Source: CALISC01 sp963542545 (GTDB lineage Bacteria > Bacillota_I > Bacilli_A > Acholeplasmatales > Acholeplasmataceae). Taken from it: a DNA stretch of 18,464 nucleotides. The stretch lies in contig CAUTWO010000011.1 of the NCBI GenBank assembly GCA_963542545.1, positions 1 to 18,464 on the forward strand, given 5' to 3'. The notes below the pieces were generated by a model. The model was not told the origin of the DNA, did no database searches, and saw nothing but the letters and a program-made list of their open reading frames with translations. Positions within the stretch are counted from its first letter, which is position 1. Each line of letters begins with the position of its first letter. The translations under genes were made by a program, and so were the position numbers. Below are positions 1 to 7,444 of the stretch, in pieces.

Positions 1-28
1 TAAAGAATTCCCAATTACAGACACTATA
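1..28 (+). repeat. Left terminal inverted repeat of the IS
   Basis: This begins TAAAGAATTCCCAATT and continues to GACACTATA. It matches the reverse complement of 1603-1630 except at three central positions (ACA here, GTG there). The same outer motif recurs at both ends of the 1876-2199 element. Confidence 0.92.
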
Positions 29-77
29 AAAATAGGCAAAATACACACTTTTTAGATAAAAATTAAAAATTCATATC

Positions 78-114
78 AAAAACAGCAGTTTTAAGTCTAA
101 AACTGCTGTTTTTT
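78..114 (+). terminator. Hairpin terminator inside the IS left end
   Basis: A 16-bp perfect stem (78-93 pairing with 98-113) around the CAGCAG/CTGCTG core closes a 4-base AGTC loop. It is flanked by A's on the left and a T run on the right, so it could terminate in both directions. It lies upstream of the transposase promoter, where it would block read-through from flanking genes into the transposase, a common form of IS self-limitation. Confidence 0.8.
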
Positions 115-127
115 ATTTGGTTTTATG

Positions 128-156
128 TTGAATTTTTGTATTAAATAATATATAAT
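128..156 (+). promoter_or_regulatory. Transposase promoter (sigma-A type)
   Basis: A -35 box TTGAAT (128-133) and a perfect -10 box TATAAT (151-156) are separated by 17 bases, the optimal spacing. It lies just downstream of the hairpin terminator and 41 bases before the transposase ATG. Confidence 0.75.
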
Positions 157-160
157 ATAT

Positions 161-173
161 AGTGTTTAACACT
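161..173. promoter_or_regulatory. Small palindrome at the expected transcription start
   Basis: AGTGT-TTA-ACACT is a perfect 5-bp dyad beginning five bases after the -10 box, where transcription should start. It could be an operator or a short 5' hairpin in the mRNA, but a chance palindrome in AT-rich DNA is also possible. Confidence 0.3.
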
Positions 174-197
174 TTATAAAACAAAGGAGACAATAAC

Positions 198-1607
198 ATG
201 GCAATTCCTAAAGAAATTCTTGAAGTAAAACCTAAAAATACAAGAGTAAAAGCAACCTCAGATCCAAATATTTTCAACGTTATCAAAAGAACATCAACAA
301 TTAAAAATGGTAAACCTTATCCAGTTGAACTAGGAGTAATTGGTAAAATCATCGACGGAGTCTATCACGAATTAAAAATTAACGAATATGATGTAGACAC
401 TAAAAACTACGGTTGTTTCAAATTGTGCGACAATCTAAACGAAGATATTTTTTCAGAGCTTCTAAAGTTCTACGACTACGAAGATGCAAGAAAAATTTTC
501 ATTATGGCGTCTCTTAGAACTGTCGTTGAAGACTTGAAAAATGAACACATTCAGCATGAATATCAAACCAGTTTTATTTCAGAAAAATACAGAAATTGTG
601 GATTGTCGCCAAACACAATATCAGTATTTCTAGATAAAATTGGCAAAGCCACAACGATTATTGAAAAGTTTATGAACTACCGTTTAAATAAATTTTCAAA
701 TAATCCTATAGTAATTGATGGAATGCTGAAGAGTAATACAAGCACAACTAATATTTTTTCTGAGTTTTCTCGCAAATCCATAATTAAAGGAAGTATGGAT
801 CTTAATTTAATTTACGCTTATGACATCAAAAATGAAGAACCACTAGCTAGTGCTGTTTATCCAGGTAATATGTTAGATTACACTGCTTTTCGCGATTTTT
901 TGCGCACTTTTGAAATTCAAAAAGGTTTTTTGATAATGGATAAAGGTTTTAATGATTTAGAGTCAAAAGCCTTAATGTCTGAAAAAAACATCAAATATTT
1001 ACTGCCGATGCGAAACACAGGAACCCTTAAAAAACTTAATTTAACTACTGGATTTAAAACCAGTTTTAAATTAGGAGATGACACTATAAGAGCGAAGAAA
1101 ATCAAGAAAGAAAATACATTTTTCTACTGTTTTGTTTCAACAAATTCCAAGTCTGCGCAAGAACGCGCATACATGGAAAAAGTAAGCAAACGGAATAATT
1201 ATGACGAGGAAAAGTACCTTGAAAAACAAGAATATTTTGGACTAATTGTTTTTGAGTCAAACGCTGATTTACCACTAAAAGAAATCTATATTGCCTACAA
1301 AAAAAGGTGGGAAATAGAGGAACTATTTCGCACCTTTAAAAACATTCTTGATCAAAGTGAAGAAAACGTACACGGAACTTACAGAGTAATTGCATCTGAG
1401 TTTATTAACTTCATTTCAACCATTATGATTTCAAGAATTAAAAATTATTTAACTAAACTAGGTCTGCTTGAAAAAAATTCTCTGCCTAAAATTTTTAAAT
1501 ATTTAAACAAGATATTTATGAGAAGAGGTATACGCAAAAAAGAAACTTGGGTTAGAAGTAAAACACTTAAATACATTGAAGAATTGGCGCAAACATTAGG
1601 TATATAG
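198..1607 (+). CDS. IS4-superfamily DDE transposase (IS1634-like)
   Basis: The 469-aa product would cut and join the ends of its element by an RNase H-fold DDE mechanism. The likely catalytic residues are Asp174 (in VIDG), Asp248 (in IMDKGFND) and Glu374. The last sits in a complete YREK signature, Y-x2-R-x3-E-x6-K (Tyr367, Arg370, Glu374, Lys381), which is diagnostic of the IS4 superfamily. The long insertion between the second Asp and the Glu (about residues 275-360) is rich in beta-strand-forming residues, as in this superfamily. The ATG is preceded by AAAGGAGA (SD AAGGAG at 184-189, eight bases before the start). The frame is full-length without frameshift and the stop falls in the right inverted repeat. 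The copy therefore looks functional; the IS1634 assignment, as opposed to another IS4 subgroup, is inference. Confidence 0.92.
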   Translation: MAIPKEILEVKPKNTRVKATSDPNIFNVIKRTSTIKNGKPYPVELGVIGKIIDGVYHELKINEYDVDTKNYGCFKLCDNLNEDIFSELLKFYDYEDARKIFIMASLRTVVEDLKNEHIQHEYQTSFISEKYRNCGLSPNTISVFLDKIGKATTIIEKFMNYRLNKFSNNPIVIDGMLKSNTSTTNIFSEFSRKSIIKGSMDLNLIYAYDIKNEEPLASAVYPGNMLDYTAFRDFLRTFEIQKGFLIMDKGFNDLESKALMSEKNIKYLLPMRNTGTLKKLNLTTGFKTSFKLGDDTIRAKKIKKENTFFYCFVSTNSKSAQERAYMEKVSKRNNYDEEKYLEKQEYFGLIVFESNADLPLKEIYIAYKKRWEIEELFRTFKNILDQSEENVHGTYRVIASEFINFISTIMISRIKNYLTKLGLLEKNSLPKIFKYLNKIFMRRGIRKKETWVRSKTLKYIEELAQTLGI

Positions 1608-1630
1608 TGTCCACAATTGGGAATTCTTTA
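1603..1630 (-). repeat. Right terminal inverted repeat of the IS
   Basis: This ends AATTGGGAATTCTTTA, the inverse of the left end. The transposase stop codon TAG (1605-1607) lies inside it, so coding sequence and repeat overlap. Confidence 0.92.
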
Positions 1631-1794
1631 CTTTATTACTTTTAAAGGAACCAACGCTAACCACTGATAAAATCGCAACATTACTACATAAAACAAAGAG
1701 AACTGCAGAACGATATTTAAATGGACTAAAGGAAAAAGGTTATATTAAAAGAGAAGGTACAGACAAAAAAGGCATTTGGGTAGTTTTAAAATAG
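1631..1794 (+). pseudogene. 3' fragment of a winged-helix DNA-binding gene cut off by the IS
   Basis: Directly after the IS right end an open frame, in phase from about 1633 and ending at TAG 1792-1794, encodes about 53 residues. They read as a winged helix: LTTDKIATLLHKTKRTAERY (helix-turn-helix), then LKEKGYIKREGTDKKGIWVV (recognition wing). This is the pattern seen at the C-terminus of AlbA_2/RecG-like ATP-binding transcriptional regulators. There is no start codon with a ribosome site, and the frame runs back into the IS end, so the 5' part must lie left of the window or be lost. The IS most likely inserted into this gene. The family assignment is by pattern only. Confidence 0.6.
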
Positions 1795-1813
1795 CACTAA
1801 CTTATTGATAGCG

Positions 1814-1833
1814 AAGTTATAACCATATAACTT
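1814..1833. repeat. Short inverted repeat downstream of the winged-helix fragment
   Basis: AAGTTAT (1814-1820) and ATAACTT (1827-1833) form a 7-bp stem with a 6-base loop, 20 bases after the stop of the fragment. It has no strong T tract. It could be a weak terminator or chance in AT-rich DNA. Confidence 0.25.
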
Positions 1834-1875
1834 TCCTAATTTTGATATTTACGACGCATTAACGCATCATTTTAA

Positions 1876-2199
1876 TAAAGAATTTCCAGCCACATCCACT
1901 ATATAAAAATTTACAAAATTGCAAAAATGCAACAAATACCACGAGTTTAGTAAAATTTAAGCTTAAAACTGCGATTTTATATTTCTAATGAATAAATTTT
2001 TAGGTATTTAATCCTAATTAGTTATAGAGTAATCCACATTGTAAAATATGGAAAAATATGCCTGATGGGAAAAGAAATAATTGTTTTAACAATCCTTAAA
2101 CTCTACTTTATGGTTAAAAATTGCGTGTTTTGCTCATTATTACAATAGTAGTAGTCAGCAATTATTTATCATATAGTGGTAGAAATTGGGAATTCTTTA
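1876..2199. mobile_element. Miniature, transposase-less relative of the IS (MITE-like)
   Basis: A 324-bp segment whose ends (1876-1904 and the reverse complement of 2171-2199) agree at 22 of 29 positions and share the TAAAGAATT...CACTATA pattern with the full IS. It is flanked by a perfect 6-bp direct repeat TTTTAA (1870-1875 and 2200-2205), read as the target-site duplication. Internally, 1956-1985 closely matches the right arm of the IS left-end hairpin (TTTAAG..TAAAACTGC), so the left part derives from an IS end. No transposase coding remains. It could move only if a related transposase acts in trans. It holds no gene that I can see. Confidence 0.75.
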
Positions 2200-2220
2200 T
2201 TTTAAGGTTCTAAAAGCCAT

Positions 2221-2280
2221 TTTTAAGTCTAAAAGTAGATAAGAATATATAACCCCCGCAACAAAGGAGCAAATAAACAT
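2221..2280 (+). repeat. Probable fragment of the IS leader region
   Basis: TTTTAAGTCTAAAA at 2221-2234 is identical to IS positions 89-102. ACAAAGGAG at 2261-2269, followed by a CAAATAAACAT stretch, resembles the ribosome site and start of the transposase (181-200). The spacing is about 52 bases shorter than in the IS, and the start codon position reads ATT, so no gene follows. It looks like a deleted leftover of another IS copy. Confidence 0.45.
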
Positions 2281-2281
2281 T

Positions 2282-2307
2282 AAAAAACACCTAACTAGGC
2301 GTTTTTT
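2282..2307. terminator. Bidirectional hairpin terminator
   Basis: AAAAAACACC (2282-2291) pairs with GGCGTTTTTT (2298-2307) around the loop TAACTA, with one A/C mismatch. The A and T runs on either side make it usable on both strands. It lies about 136 bases beyond the end of the minus-strand cluster (tatD and neighbours) and may end that transcript. The DNA between 2308 and 2442 shows no convincing gene. Confidence 0.55.
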
Positions 2308-2442
2308 AAAATATCAGTATATTCAATTGTAGTCAAATCTTTTTTAACTGAAAGTTCACTATATTTTTTGTTTTAGTTAAATTATTTAAGTATTGCAAAG
2401 TAATACACGGAATTTTTTTCATTTGCTTTGTAAGAACTGATA

Positions 2443-3096
2443 CTATTTTGTATTGTAAAAAATTTTAATTTGTTTTAAATCGTGTATGAACTTGTTATGT
2501 TTCATATGCTTAAACTCAAAATGTTGTTTAGTAAAAGACTTTACAAATTGAAAAAACATACTAATTATAAAAAAGAAGAATACAGCAAAAACTAAAAAGA
2601 TAATTAGTTTCCAAAAACCATATTTATCGTACAGTGCTTTACAAACAAGTGTAACAATCAAATAATAAAGAGAGCTAAGTATTGTTATTGCCTTGTTTAA
2701 ACTAACTGAAAAATTACTCTTTTGCTTTTCCTTCGCCTCTTCAATCAATAAATTAAGAACATCAGTTTTTTGAATATCAACACCGCAACTTTCAAGAACC
2801 TCAATCACTTCTTTAATGTATTTTTCTGAGTTTTCGCATTTATTTTCAGAATTAACATTATTTGCTTTATTTTTAAAAGCGAAAAAAAGCAAAAAAATTA
2901 GAAATATAGTTAACAAAATTGAAAAACTGACCAAATAAACTAATTTATTATTAAAGATGTAAAACAAAAACAGAGTGGCAATTACTAACATAAACAAAAC
3001 AAATAAGACCAAGGCAAATTTAGTTTTAAGTGGCATTTTTTGTTTTTTGTTTTCAAGCAATGAACAGTATCTTGAAAATAAAATATCAAAATTCAC
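2443..3096 (-). CDS. Four-TM membrane protein of unknown function, coupled to tatD
   Basis: I do not recognise this 217-aa protein. It has two hydrophobic hairpins: TM1 about residues 25-47 and TM2 about 52-73, then a charged, probably cytosolic segment (74-128) with Asn, Glu and Lys, then TM3 about 133-155 and TM4 about 163-185, with a basic His/Lys-rich tail. The start is GTG at 3096, overlapping the tatD stop by GTGA (3093-3096), with GGAG five bases upstream; this fixes the start and implies translational coupling. Composition is very AT-rich, with many Phe, Ile, Lys and Asn. It is the last gene of the minus-strand cluster before the terminator at 2282-2307. No enzymatic motif is visible, so its role is unknown. 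Confidence 0.7.
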   Translation of the reverse strand: MNFDILFSRYCSLLENKKQKMPLKTKFALVLFVLFMLVIATLFLFYIFNNKLVYLVSFSILLTIFLIFLLFFAFKNKANNVNSENKCENSEKYIKEVIEVLESCGVDIQKTDVLNLLIEEAKEKQKSNFSVSLNKAITILSSLYYLIVTLVCKALYDKYGFWKLIIFLVFAVFFFFIISMFFQFVKSFTKQHFEFKHMKHNKFIHDLKQIKIFYNTK

Positions 3097-3869
3097 AATA
3101 ACTCCACACCCAACATTTTCACTAAGTTATTTTTAACATTTTCTTTTAATTTACTCATACTAACTTCTTTAATTTCAGCAATTGTCCTGTAAATCTCTTC
3201 AACCATATATGGTAAACATTTTTTTCCTCTATATTTACCTGGTGCTAAAAAAGGACTATCTGTTTCTACCAGCAAGTTATCAAGTGGAATTTCTTTTACC
3301 ACCGCTCTTAAATCATCCGCATTTTTAAAAGTAACTATCCCAGTTACTCCAATCATAAACTGCATTTTATCAACGAATTTCAAAGCAATATCTAAATCAC
3401 CGTCAAAACAATGAATAGAGCCTTTTAATCTACCGCGATACGGATAAATTAAGTCAAAAACCTCCCTGTAAGCACTTCTTCCGTGAATAACTACAGGTAT
3501 GTTGTTATTAGCAGCGAACTCAATTTGTTTTAAAAAAATCTCTTTTTGTAAATCAAAATTATCTTGACGCCAATAAAGGTCTATTCCAATTTCTCCAAGA
3601 CCTACAACTATATCTTTGTTCTTTTGCCAAAGTTCAATTAACTCCTCAAAACTGTCTTGGCAGTTTTGAGGGTCAATTCCGATAGTTGCATAAGTTTTGT
3701 ATTTGCGAGCTAGTTCAACAGTACGCATATTGTCGACTGCACCAGTTCCACAAATTATGTATTTAGTGTTGTTTTCTTTGCATTTTTTTTCGTTTTCTTC
3801 ACACATCTTATCTTGGTCTTTTTCAATAGAAGCAAGATGTGCGTGGTAATCAATAAAAGGTGTGTTCAC
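3093..3869 (-). CDS. tatD: TatD-family metal-dependent DNase/hydrolase
   Basis: The 258-aa product is a TIM-barrel amidohydrolase-superfamily nuclease; family members act as 3'-5' exonucleases on DNA and RNA or as D-aminoacyl-tRNA hydrolases. The metal-site motifs are in order: DYHAHL (His9, His11), GLGEIGID (Glu93), VVIHGRSA (His129), IHCFDG (His153) and VETDSPFLAP (Asp204). The usual RGKRNEP near the end reads RGKKCLP, so the common Asn is Cys; the effect is unknown. Length is usual for the family. The start is GTG at 3869, three bases after the stop of the upstream lipoprotein gene (transcript order), so the two are cotranscribed. No strong SD precedes it, which fits re-initiation after the upstream gene. 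It overlaps the downstream four-TM gene by four bases. Confidence 0.93.
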   Translation of the reverse strand: MNTPFIDYHAHLASIEKDQDKMCEENEKKCKENNTKYIICGTGAVDNMRTVELARKYKTYATIGIDPQNCQDSFEELIELWQKNKDIVVGLGEIGIDLYWRQDNFDLQKEIFLKQIEFAANNNIPVVIHGRSAYREVFDLIYPYRGRLKGSIHCFDGDLDIALKFVDKMQFMIGVTGIVTFKNADDLRAVVKEIPLDNLLVETDSPFLAPGKYRGKKCLPYMVEEIYRTIAEIKEVSMSKLKENVKNNLVKMLGVELL

Positions 3870-3872
3870 TTT

Positions 3873-6089
3873 TTAAGAAATATAGCCGGCTGATTTAAGC
3901 TGACTTGCCACCCAAGTTGCGTCAAATAGTTTTTTTGCATCTGATTTGTTGTCCTTGGTTGTATATTTATAGTCTGGTTCAATTCCAAGTTCCGCCTCGC
4001 TGTGTGCAGCTCTTATGTCTTTCTTTTCAGTAACGTATACATTATTTGAAGAGTAGTAGGCAATCATACCAAGTGGGAAGTGTACAGGAGTAGTAGCCGA
4101 TGCTCCGCCTTGAGTTTTAAAGCCAATTACTTTACCTAAGTTATTGTCTCTAAACATACCTGTAAACATTGAACCTGATGAGAAAGTGGAGCCTGAAGTT
4201 TGCACGAAATAGTTTTTAAAGCGAGGAACTTCAGCATTTGTGTATTTAGTTTGAACGGTAGTAGTTCTGCGTTGACCAGTAATTGGGTGGTATTCAGAGT
4301 AGGTAATAGATTTGCCAGGTCCCGCAATTAACGCAGCCAGGTCTACAGCAGCAGCTACCACACCACCACCGTTGGCAGCCATGTTGATAACAATATTTTC
4401 AACACCTGGATATTTGCTTTTAATTTCTTTAACTGCCTTTATATACTGTTTAACTGTACCTAAAATTGGGTCTCCGTTTTCATCTTCATTGTCAATTTCA
4501 AAACCTTTTAAGTTAATAATAGCAGTTTTCCCGTCTTGAGAAACTGAGTATAGTTTTCTGTCGGAAAGTTCTTGTTTTGCCTTTAACAAATTCCAAAAAC
4601 CGATAAAAAATTTACTTTTTTCTGGTTCTTCGTTATCTGCGTAAAGAGAAACGTTTTCATCTTCATCGGTGTGCAAGTCATCCAAGGCTTTTATCACTTC
4701 TCTCATTCCGAAATAGACATCGTTTGATTTGGTGCTCAAAATTTTGTCGGCAAATTTTTCAAGTGCATCATTTGCTGTTTTACGTAAAGGAATGTTTCCG
4801 TAAATTGTGTTAAAAAAGAAAGCCATGGTTTTCCAAGTAAAGCCAGAAACCGATTTTGGCATTTCGGTTTTAAATGAGTTCACGTAGACGTTTTCGTCTT
4901 TTTCAGCCTGTGCGATTGAACCGTTTCCTTTATCTACTAGATTATTGGTATAAATTAGTGAACCTGTGTAGTAGGTTGCACGTTCATTTGTCTCTGAATT
5001 TAAAACTAAAGAAAGAATAGCCAGTGGCAGTAAAACTTCGTCGTCTTTAGTTTGATAAGAACCTAGTTTATAGCGGTTAAGTTCGTAAGTTAAAGGTCTT
5101 GCATTAGTTAAACTTAGTTTAGTTAGTCTGTAGTTTGCGTAAGCAGGTTCAGGTTCATTCCACGCTTCGTTGTAGGCAAACACTTCTTCCAAAAATTTAG
5201 CATCACCAATTACGAAACGTTGTGCTGTGTGTTCGTAGATAAAGGTGTATTCTTCTTTTGCTAAATCTGGAGACTCTGGTTTAATTTTGTTAGTTTCAAT
5301 AACTAGTTTAACAATAGTTTTAGTCTTAGATTCTTCAACTTCCATTTTTTTAACTAATTCATATTTGTGTCCATGGTACACATATTCATACTTGTGTTGG
5401 TTAAAGTCAACGATACCATCTAGTCCTTTAAAGAAGTTTTTAACAGAAATATAAGGCACTTCTTCTTCAAGCATAGTAATGGCCATTAAAGGTGCGTTTG
5501 AACTTGTGATGTATTTACCTTTAATTCTAGTTTTGTGTCCCCTTAAATCAGATTTTGTGCTGTGTGGTTTAAACTTAGGGTCATTTGCAGGTAGACTTAA
5601 TTTATCTTTTAAATCAACCAGCGGAGTAAGTGGCGCTTCTGGTTCAGGATCGCCTTCAACTTCCACAGTAGGATCCGGGTCTGGTTCTGGTTTTGGAGTT
5701 GGTGGATTTGGTTGTGGATCTGGATCCGGATCTGGTTTAGGTTGTGGATTGGGTGTTGAACTTTTTGGTACAACTAACTCAAACTCACGATAAAAATCTT
5801 CGTAAGTTGCTTTTAAAATAGCAGTAACTTCTCTGTCACCAGGTTCAACCACCACTGTTGTTTTCTCTAGTCTAATTACATTTTTATTTGGTGTATCTAG
5901 TTCCCATTTAACAGTTTTGCCTTCGATAAGTGAATCTAGATTAAAAGAAGATTTTAAGGTTTTTTGAGTTTCACCTTTTGCTAATTTTAGCCTATATCCC
6001 AATAGTGCTGCTTTGTCTGAAGTTGAACATGATGCTAGCGCCAAAGCAGTTAAAATTAGGGAAAAAATATATATAATTTTTTTTGGCAT
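3873..6089 (-). CDS. Secreted lipoprotein with Ig-like domain, PD-rich linker and S41 peptidase domain
   Basis: The 738-aa product starts with a lipoprotein signal peptide: basic MPKK, a hydrophobic core, and lipobox Leu18-Ala19-Ser20-Cys21, so it should be anchored outside the membrane. Residues about 50-107 look like a bacterial Ig-like (Big) module. Residues 108-153 are a proline/aspartate/glutamate linker of PDPDP type that acts as a spacer. The C-terminal part, about 500-735, is S41/CTP-like: NIVINMAANGGG (about 565-576), TFSSGS with the probable nucleophile Ser637, and KVIGFKTQGG (653-662). The Lys of the classical CTP Ser/Lys dyad (expected near 662, TxGKG) is Gly, and the acidic residue three after the Ser is Ser640. 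It therefore fits the non-dyad (tricorn/IRBP-like) S41 branch or an inactive form. The ribosome site GGAGG lies four bases before the ATG. It is the first gene of the minus-strand cluster. Confidence 0.85.
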   Translation of the reverse strand: MPKKIIYIFSLILTALALASCSTSDKAALLGYRLKLAKGETQKTLKSSFNLDSLIEGKTVKWELDTPNKNVIRLEKTTVVVEPGDREVTAILKATYEDFYREFELVVPKSSTPNPQPKPDPDPDPQPNPPTPKPEPDPDPTVEVEGDPEPEAPLTPLVDLKDKLSLPANDPKFKPHSTKSDLRGHKTRIKGKYITSSNAPLMAITMLEEEVPYISVKNFFKGLDGIVDFNQHKYEYVYHGHKYELVKKMEVEESKTKTIVKLVIETNKIKPESPDLAKEEYTFIYEHTAQRFVIGDAKFLEEVFAYNEAWNEPEPAYANYRLTKLSLTNARPLTYELNRYKLGSYQTKDDEVLLPLAILSLVLNSETNERATYYTGSLIYTNNLVDKGNGSIAQAEKDENVYVNSFKTEMPKSVSGFTWKTMAFFFNTIYGNIPLRKTANDALEKFADKILSTKSNDVYFGMREVIKALDDLHTDEDENVSLYADNEEPEKSKFFIGFWNLLKAKQELSDRKLYSVSQDGKTAIINLKGFEIDNEDENGDPILGTVKQYIKAVKEIKSKYPGVENIVINMAANGGGVVAAAVDLAALIAGPGKSITYSEYHPITGQRRTTTVQTKYTNAEVPRFKNYFVQTSGSTFSSGSMFTGMFRDNNLGKVIGFKTQGGASATTPVHFPLGMIAYYSSNNVYVTEKKDIRAAHSEAELGIEPDYKYTTKDNKSDAKKLFDATWVASQLKSAGYIS

Positions 6090-6190
6090 ATTTCCTCCAC
6101 AACATTAAATTGCGTCGTTAATATTATATAATAGTATAGACAAAAAGAGACGATTTTATATTAAAATACTGCAAAAAAGGTGTATTATTT
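6090..6190. promoter_or_regulatory. Divergent promoter region between the S41 lipoprotein gene and thiI
   Basis: This 101-bp gap separates two divergent genes and must hold starts for both. A self-complementary TATTATATAATA at 6122-6133 offers TATAAT on both strands (6127-6132 on plus, 6123-6128 on minus). I cannot find a convincing -35 box at 17-bp spacing for either, so exact promoters are not claimed. The lipoprotein SD is CCTCC at 6094-6098 (minus GGAGG); the thiI SD is AAGGTG around 6177. Confidence 0.4.
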
Positions 6191-7444
6191 ATGGAAAATC
6201 AATATATATTACTTAGATACGGTGACTTGATGTTGAAAGGCAAAAACATCAAAGCATTTAAAAAAGCAGCTAACCTTTTGGTTAAAGAAAAAACGGCTTT
6301 ACATTGTGTTAAAGTTGAGTTTTTATATGACCATGTTTTACTTGAGTTTTCTGAAGGAAAAAGACAAAAAGTAGTGGACTCACTTTACCTACTCACTGGT
6401 TTTTCTTCCTTTAGTTTTATTCACCTTGCAGACAGTCTTGCTAGCAAAATTAAAGCAAAAGCCTTGGCTGTAATTGAGCAAGAAACCACAGAAAACTCAA
6501 CATTTAAAGTAGTAGTAAAGCGCGTAGATAAGCAATTTTCACCTGATTCACAAACTTTTTGTAAAGAACTTGCTGGCTATATTTTAAAGCATCAAACCAA
6601 ACACTTAAAAGTGGATGTACACACTCCTTTAAACACCTTACACGCCGTAATTAAACCAAATAAAACCTATATTTACTTTAAAAAATATCCGCTAATTGGG
6701 GGACTACCAGCGGGAATTTCCGGTAAAGTTTTAACCCTTTTAAGTGGTGGAATAGATTCTCCAGTTGCTGCGTTTTCAGCAATTAAAAAAGGTTGTTTGG
6801 TTGAAATAATTCACTTTGAATCAACTCCGTTAACTCCAGTTGAGTCTTTAGATAAAGTCTTTCAATTAGCCCGTGTTTTGGCTAAATACATGCCTGGAAA
6901 CTCAATTAAAATCCATGTTGTGGCTTTTAAAGAAATTCACGAAGAAATTTTAAAAAAAGTACCAGACGCATACATTATTACTCTGATGCGTAGATTTATG
7001 TATAAAATTACTGAAGCTGTTGCTCAAAAAGTCGGCGCTCTTGGGGTATTTACTGGAGAATCGGTAGGCCAGGTTGCTTCGCAAACCTTGCAGTCAATCT
7101 ACACAATTAACGAAGGTGTGTCTCTGCCGGTTTTTAGACCACTTGCAGGTATGGATAAAAACGAAATAATTGCTGTTTCTAAGCAAATTGGCGCTTTTTT
7201 AATTTCAATTAAACCATTTGAAGACTGTTGCACTGTTTATCTTCCTAAAAACCCAACAACTTCGCCAAAATTAAGTTTGACTAAAGAATATGAAGACAAA
7301 ATTAACAAACCGAAGTTAATTGAAAACTGCTTAAACTCATCTGTTTTATCGCTTACCATAAAAGCAGAAGACACTTATTTGCCATCTGAGTTTGGTCTTG
7401 ACTTTTGTTCAGTGTATCCAGAAATTTTAAAGGAAAACAAGTAA
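6191..7444 (+). CDS. thiI: tRNA 4-thiouridine synthase ThiI (no rhodanese domain)
   Basis: The 417-aa enzyme adenylates and thiolates U8 of tRNA (and in some organisms takes part in thiazole synthesis), taking sulfur from an IscS-type desulfurase. An N-terminal ferredoxin-like region with LLRYGDLMLKGKN (residues 7-19) is followed by a THUMP RNA-binding domain (about 60-165), then a PP-loop pyrophosphatase domain with SGGIDS (185-190) and PVFRPLAGMDK further on. The E. coli-type C-terminal rhodanese domain is missing, as is usual in Gram-positive ThiI; the ending around PFEDCC is typical of that shorter form. It starts the plus-strand operon, and its stop TAA is immediately followed by the ATG of the methyltransferase gene. 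No thiamine genes are nearby, so the tRNA role is more likely. Confidence 0.93.
   Translation: MENQYILLRYGDLMLKGKNIKAFKKAANLLVKEKTALHCVKVEFLYDHVLLEFSEGKRQKVVDSLYLLTGFSSFSFIHLADSLASKIKAKALAVIEQETTENSTFKVVVKRVDKQFSPDSQTFCKELAGYILKHQTKHLKVDVHTPLNTLHAVIKPNKTYIYFKKYPLIGGLPAGISGKVLTLLSGGIDSPVAAFSAIKKGCLVEIIHFESTPLTPVESLDKVFQLARVLAKYMPGNSIKIHVVAFKEIHEEILKKVPDAYIITLMRRFMYKITEAVAQKVGALGVFTGESVGQVASQTLQSIYTINEGVSLPVFRPLAGMDKNEIIAVSKQIGAFLISIKPFEDCCTVYLPKNPTTSPKLSLTKEYEDKINKPKLIENCLNSSVLSLTIKAEDTYLPSEFGLDFCSVYPEILKENK

Larger units (their letters stand above)
1..1630 (+). mobile_element. Complete IS4/IS1634-type insertion sequence
   Basis: The element is bounded by near-perfect inverted repeats: the first 28 bases and the reverse complement of 1603-1630 agree at 25 of 28 positions, differing only at positions 17-19. 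Between them lie a hairpin terminator (78-114), a promoter (128-156) and a single DDE transposase gene (198-1607) that stops inside the right repeat. The terminal base of the left repeat is base 1 of the window, so the left flank and any target duplication cannot be seen; a copy of the bases after 1630 (beginning CTTTAT) would be expected just upstream. All functional parts are intact, so the copy may be active. The assignment to the IS4/IS1634 group rests on the transposase motif and the element length, and is inferred. Confidence 0.9.

Noticed and set aside
2295..2375. Minus-strand 25-codon frame ending in the terminator stem, resembling a protein tail
   Set aside because: It has a stop at its upstream edge, no start with a ribosome site, and no recognisable family. 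It is too short to separate from chance in AT-rich DNA.
5479..5793. Plus-strand open frame rich in Gly and Ser opposite the lipoprotein gene
   Set aside because: It is the antisense of the PD-rich linker, whose codons read as Gly/Ser repeats on the other strand. It has no ribosome site and the minus-strand frame has clear domains.
6090..6190. Precise sigma-A promoters for the divergent pair
   Set aside because: Good -10 boxes exist on both strands within a palindrome, but no -35 box at 16-18 bp spacing was convincing, so only the region is annotated.
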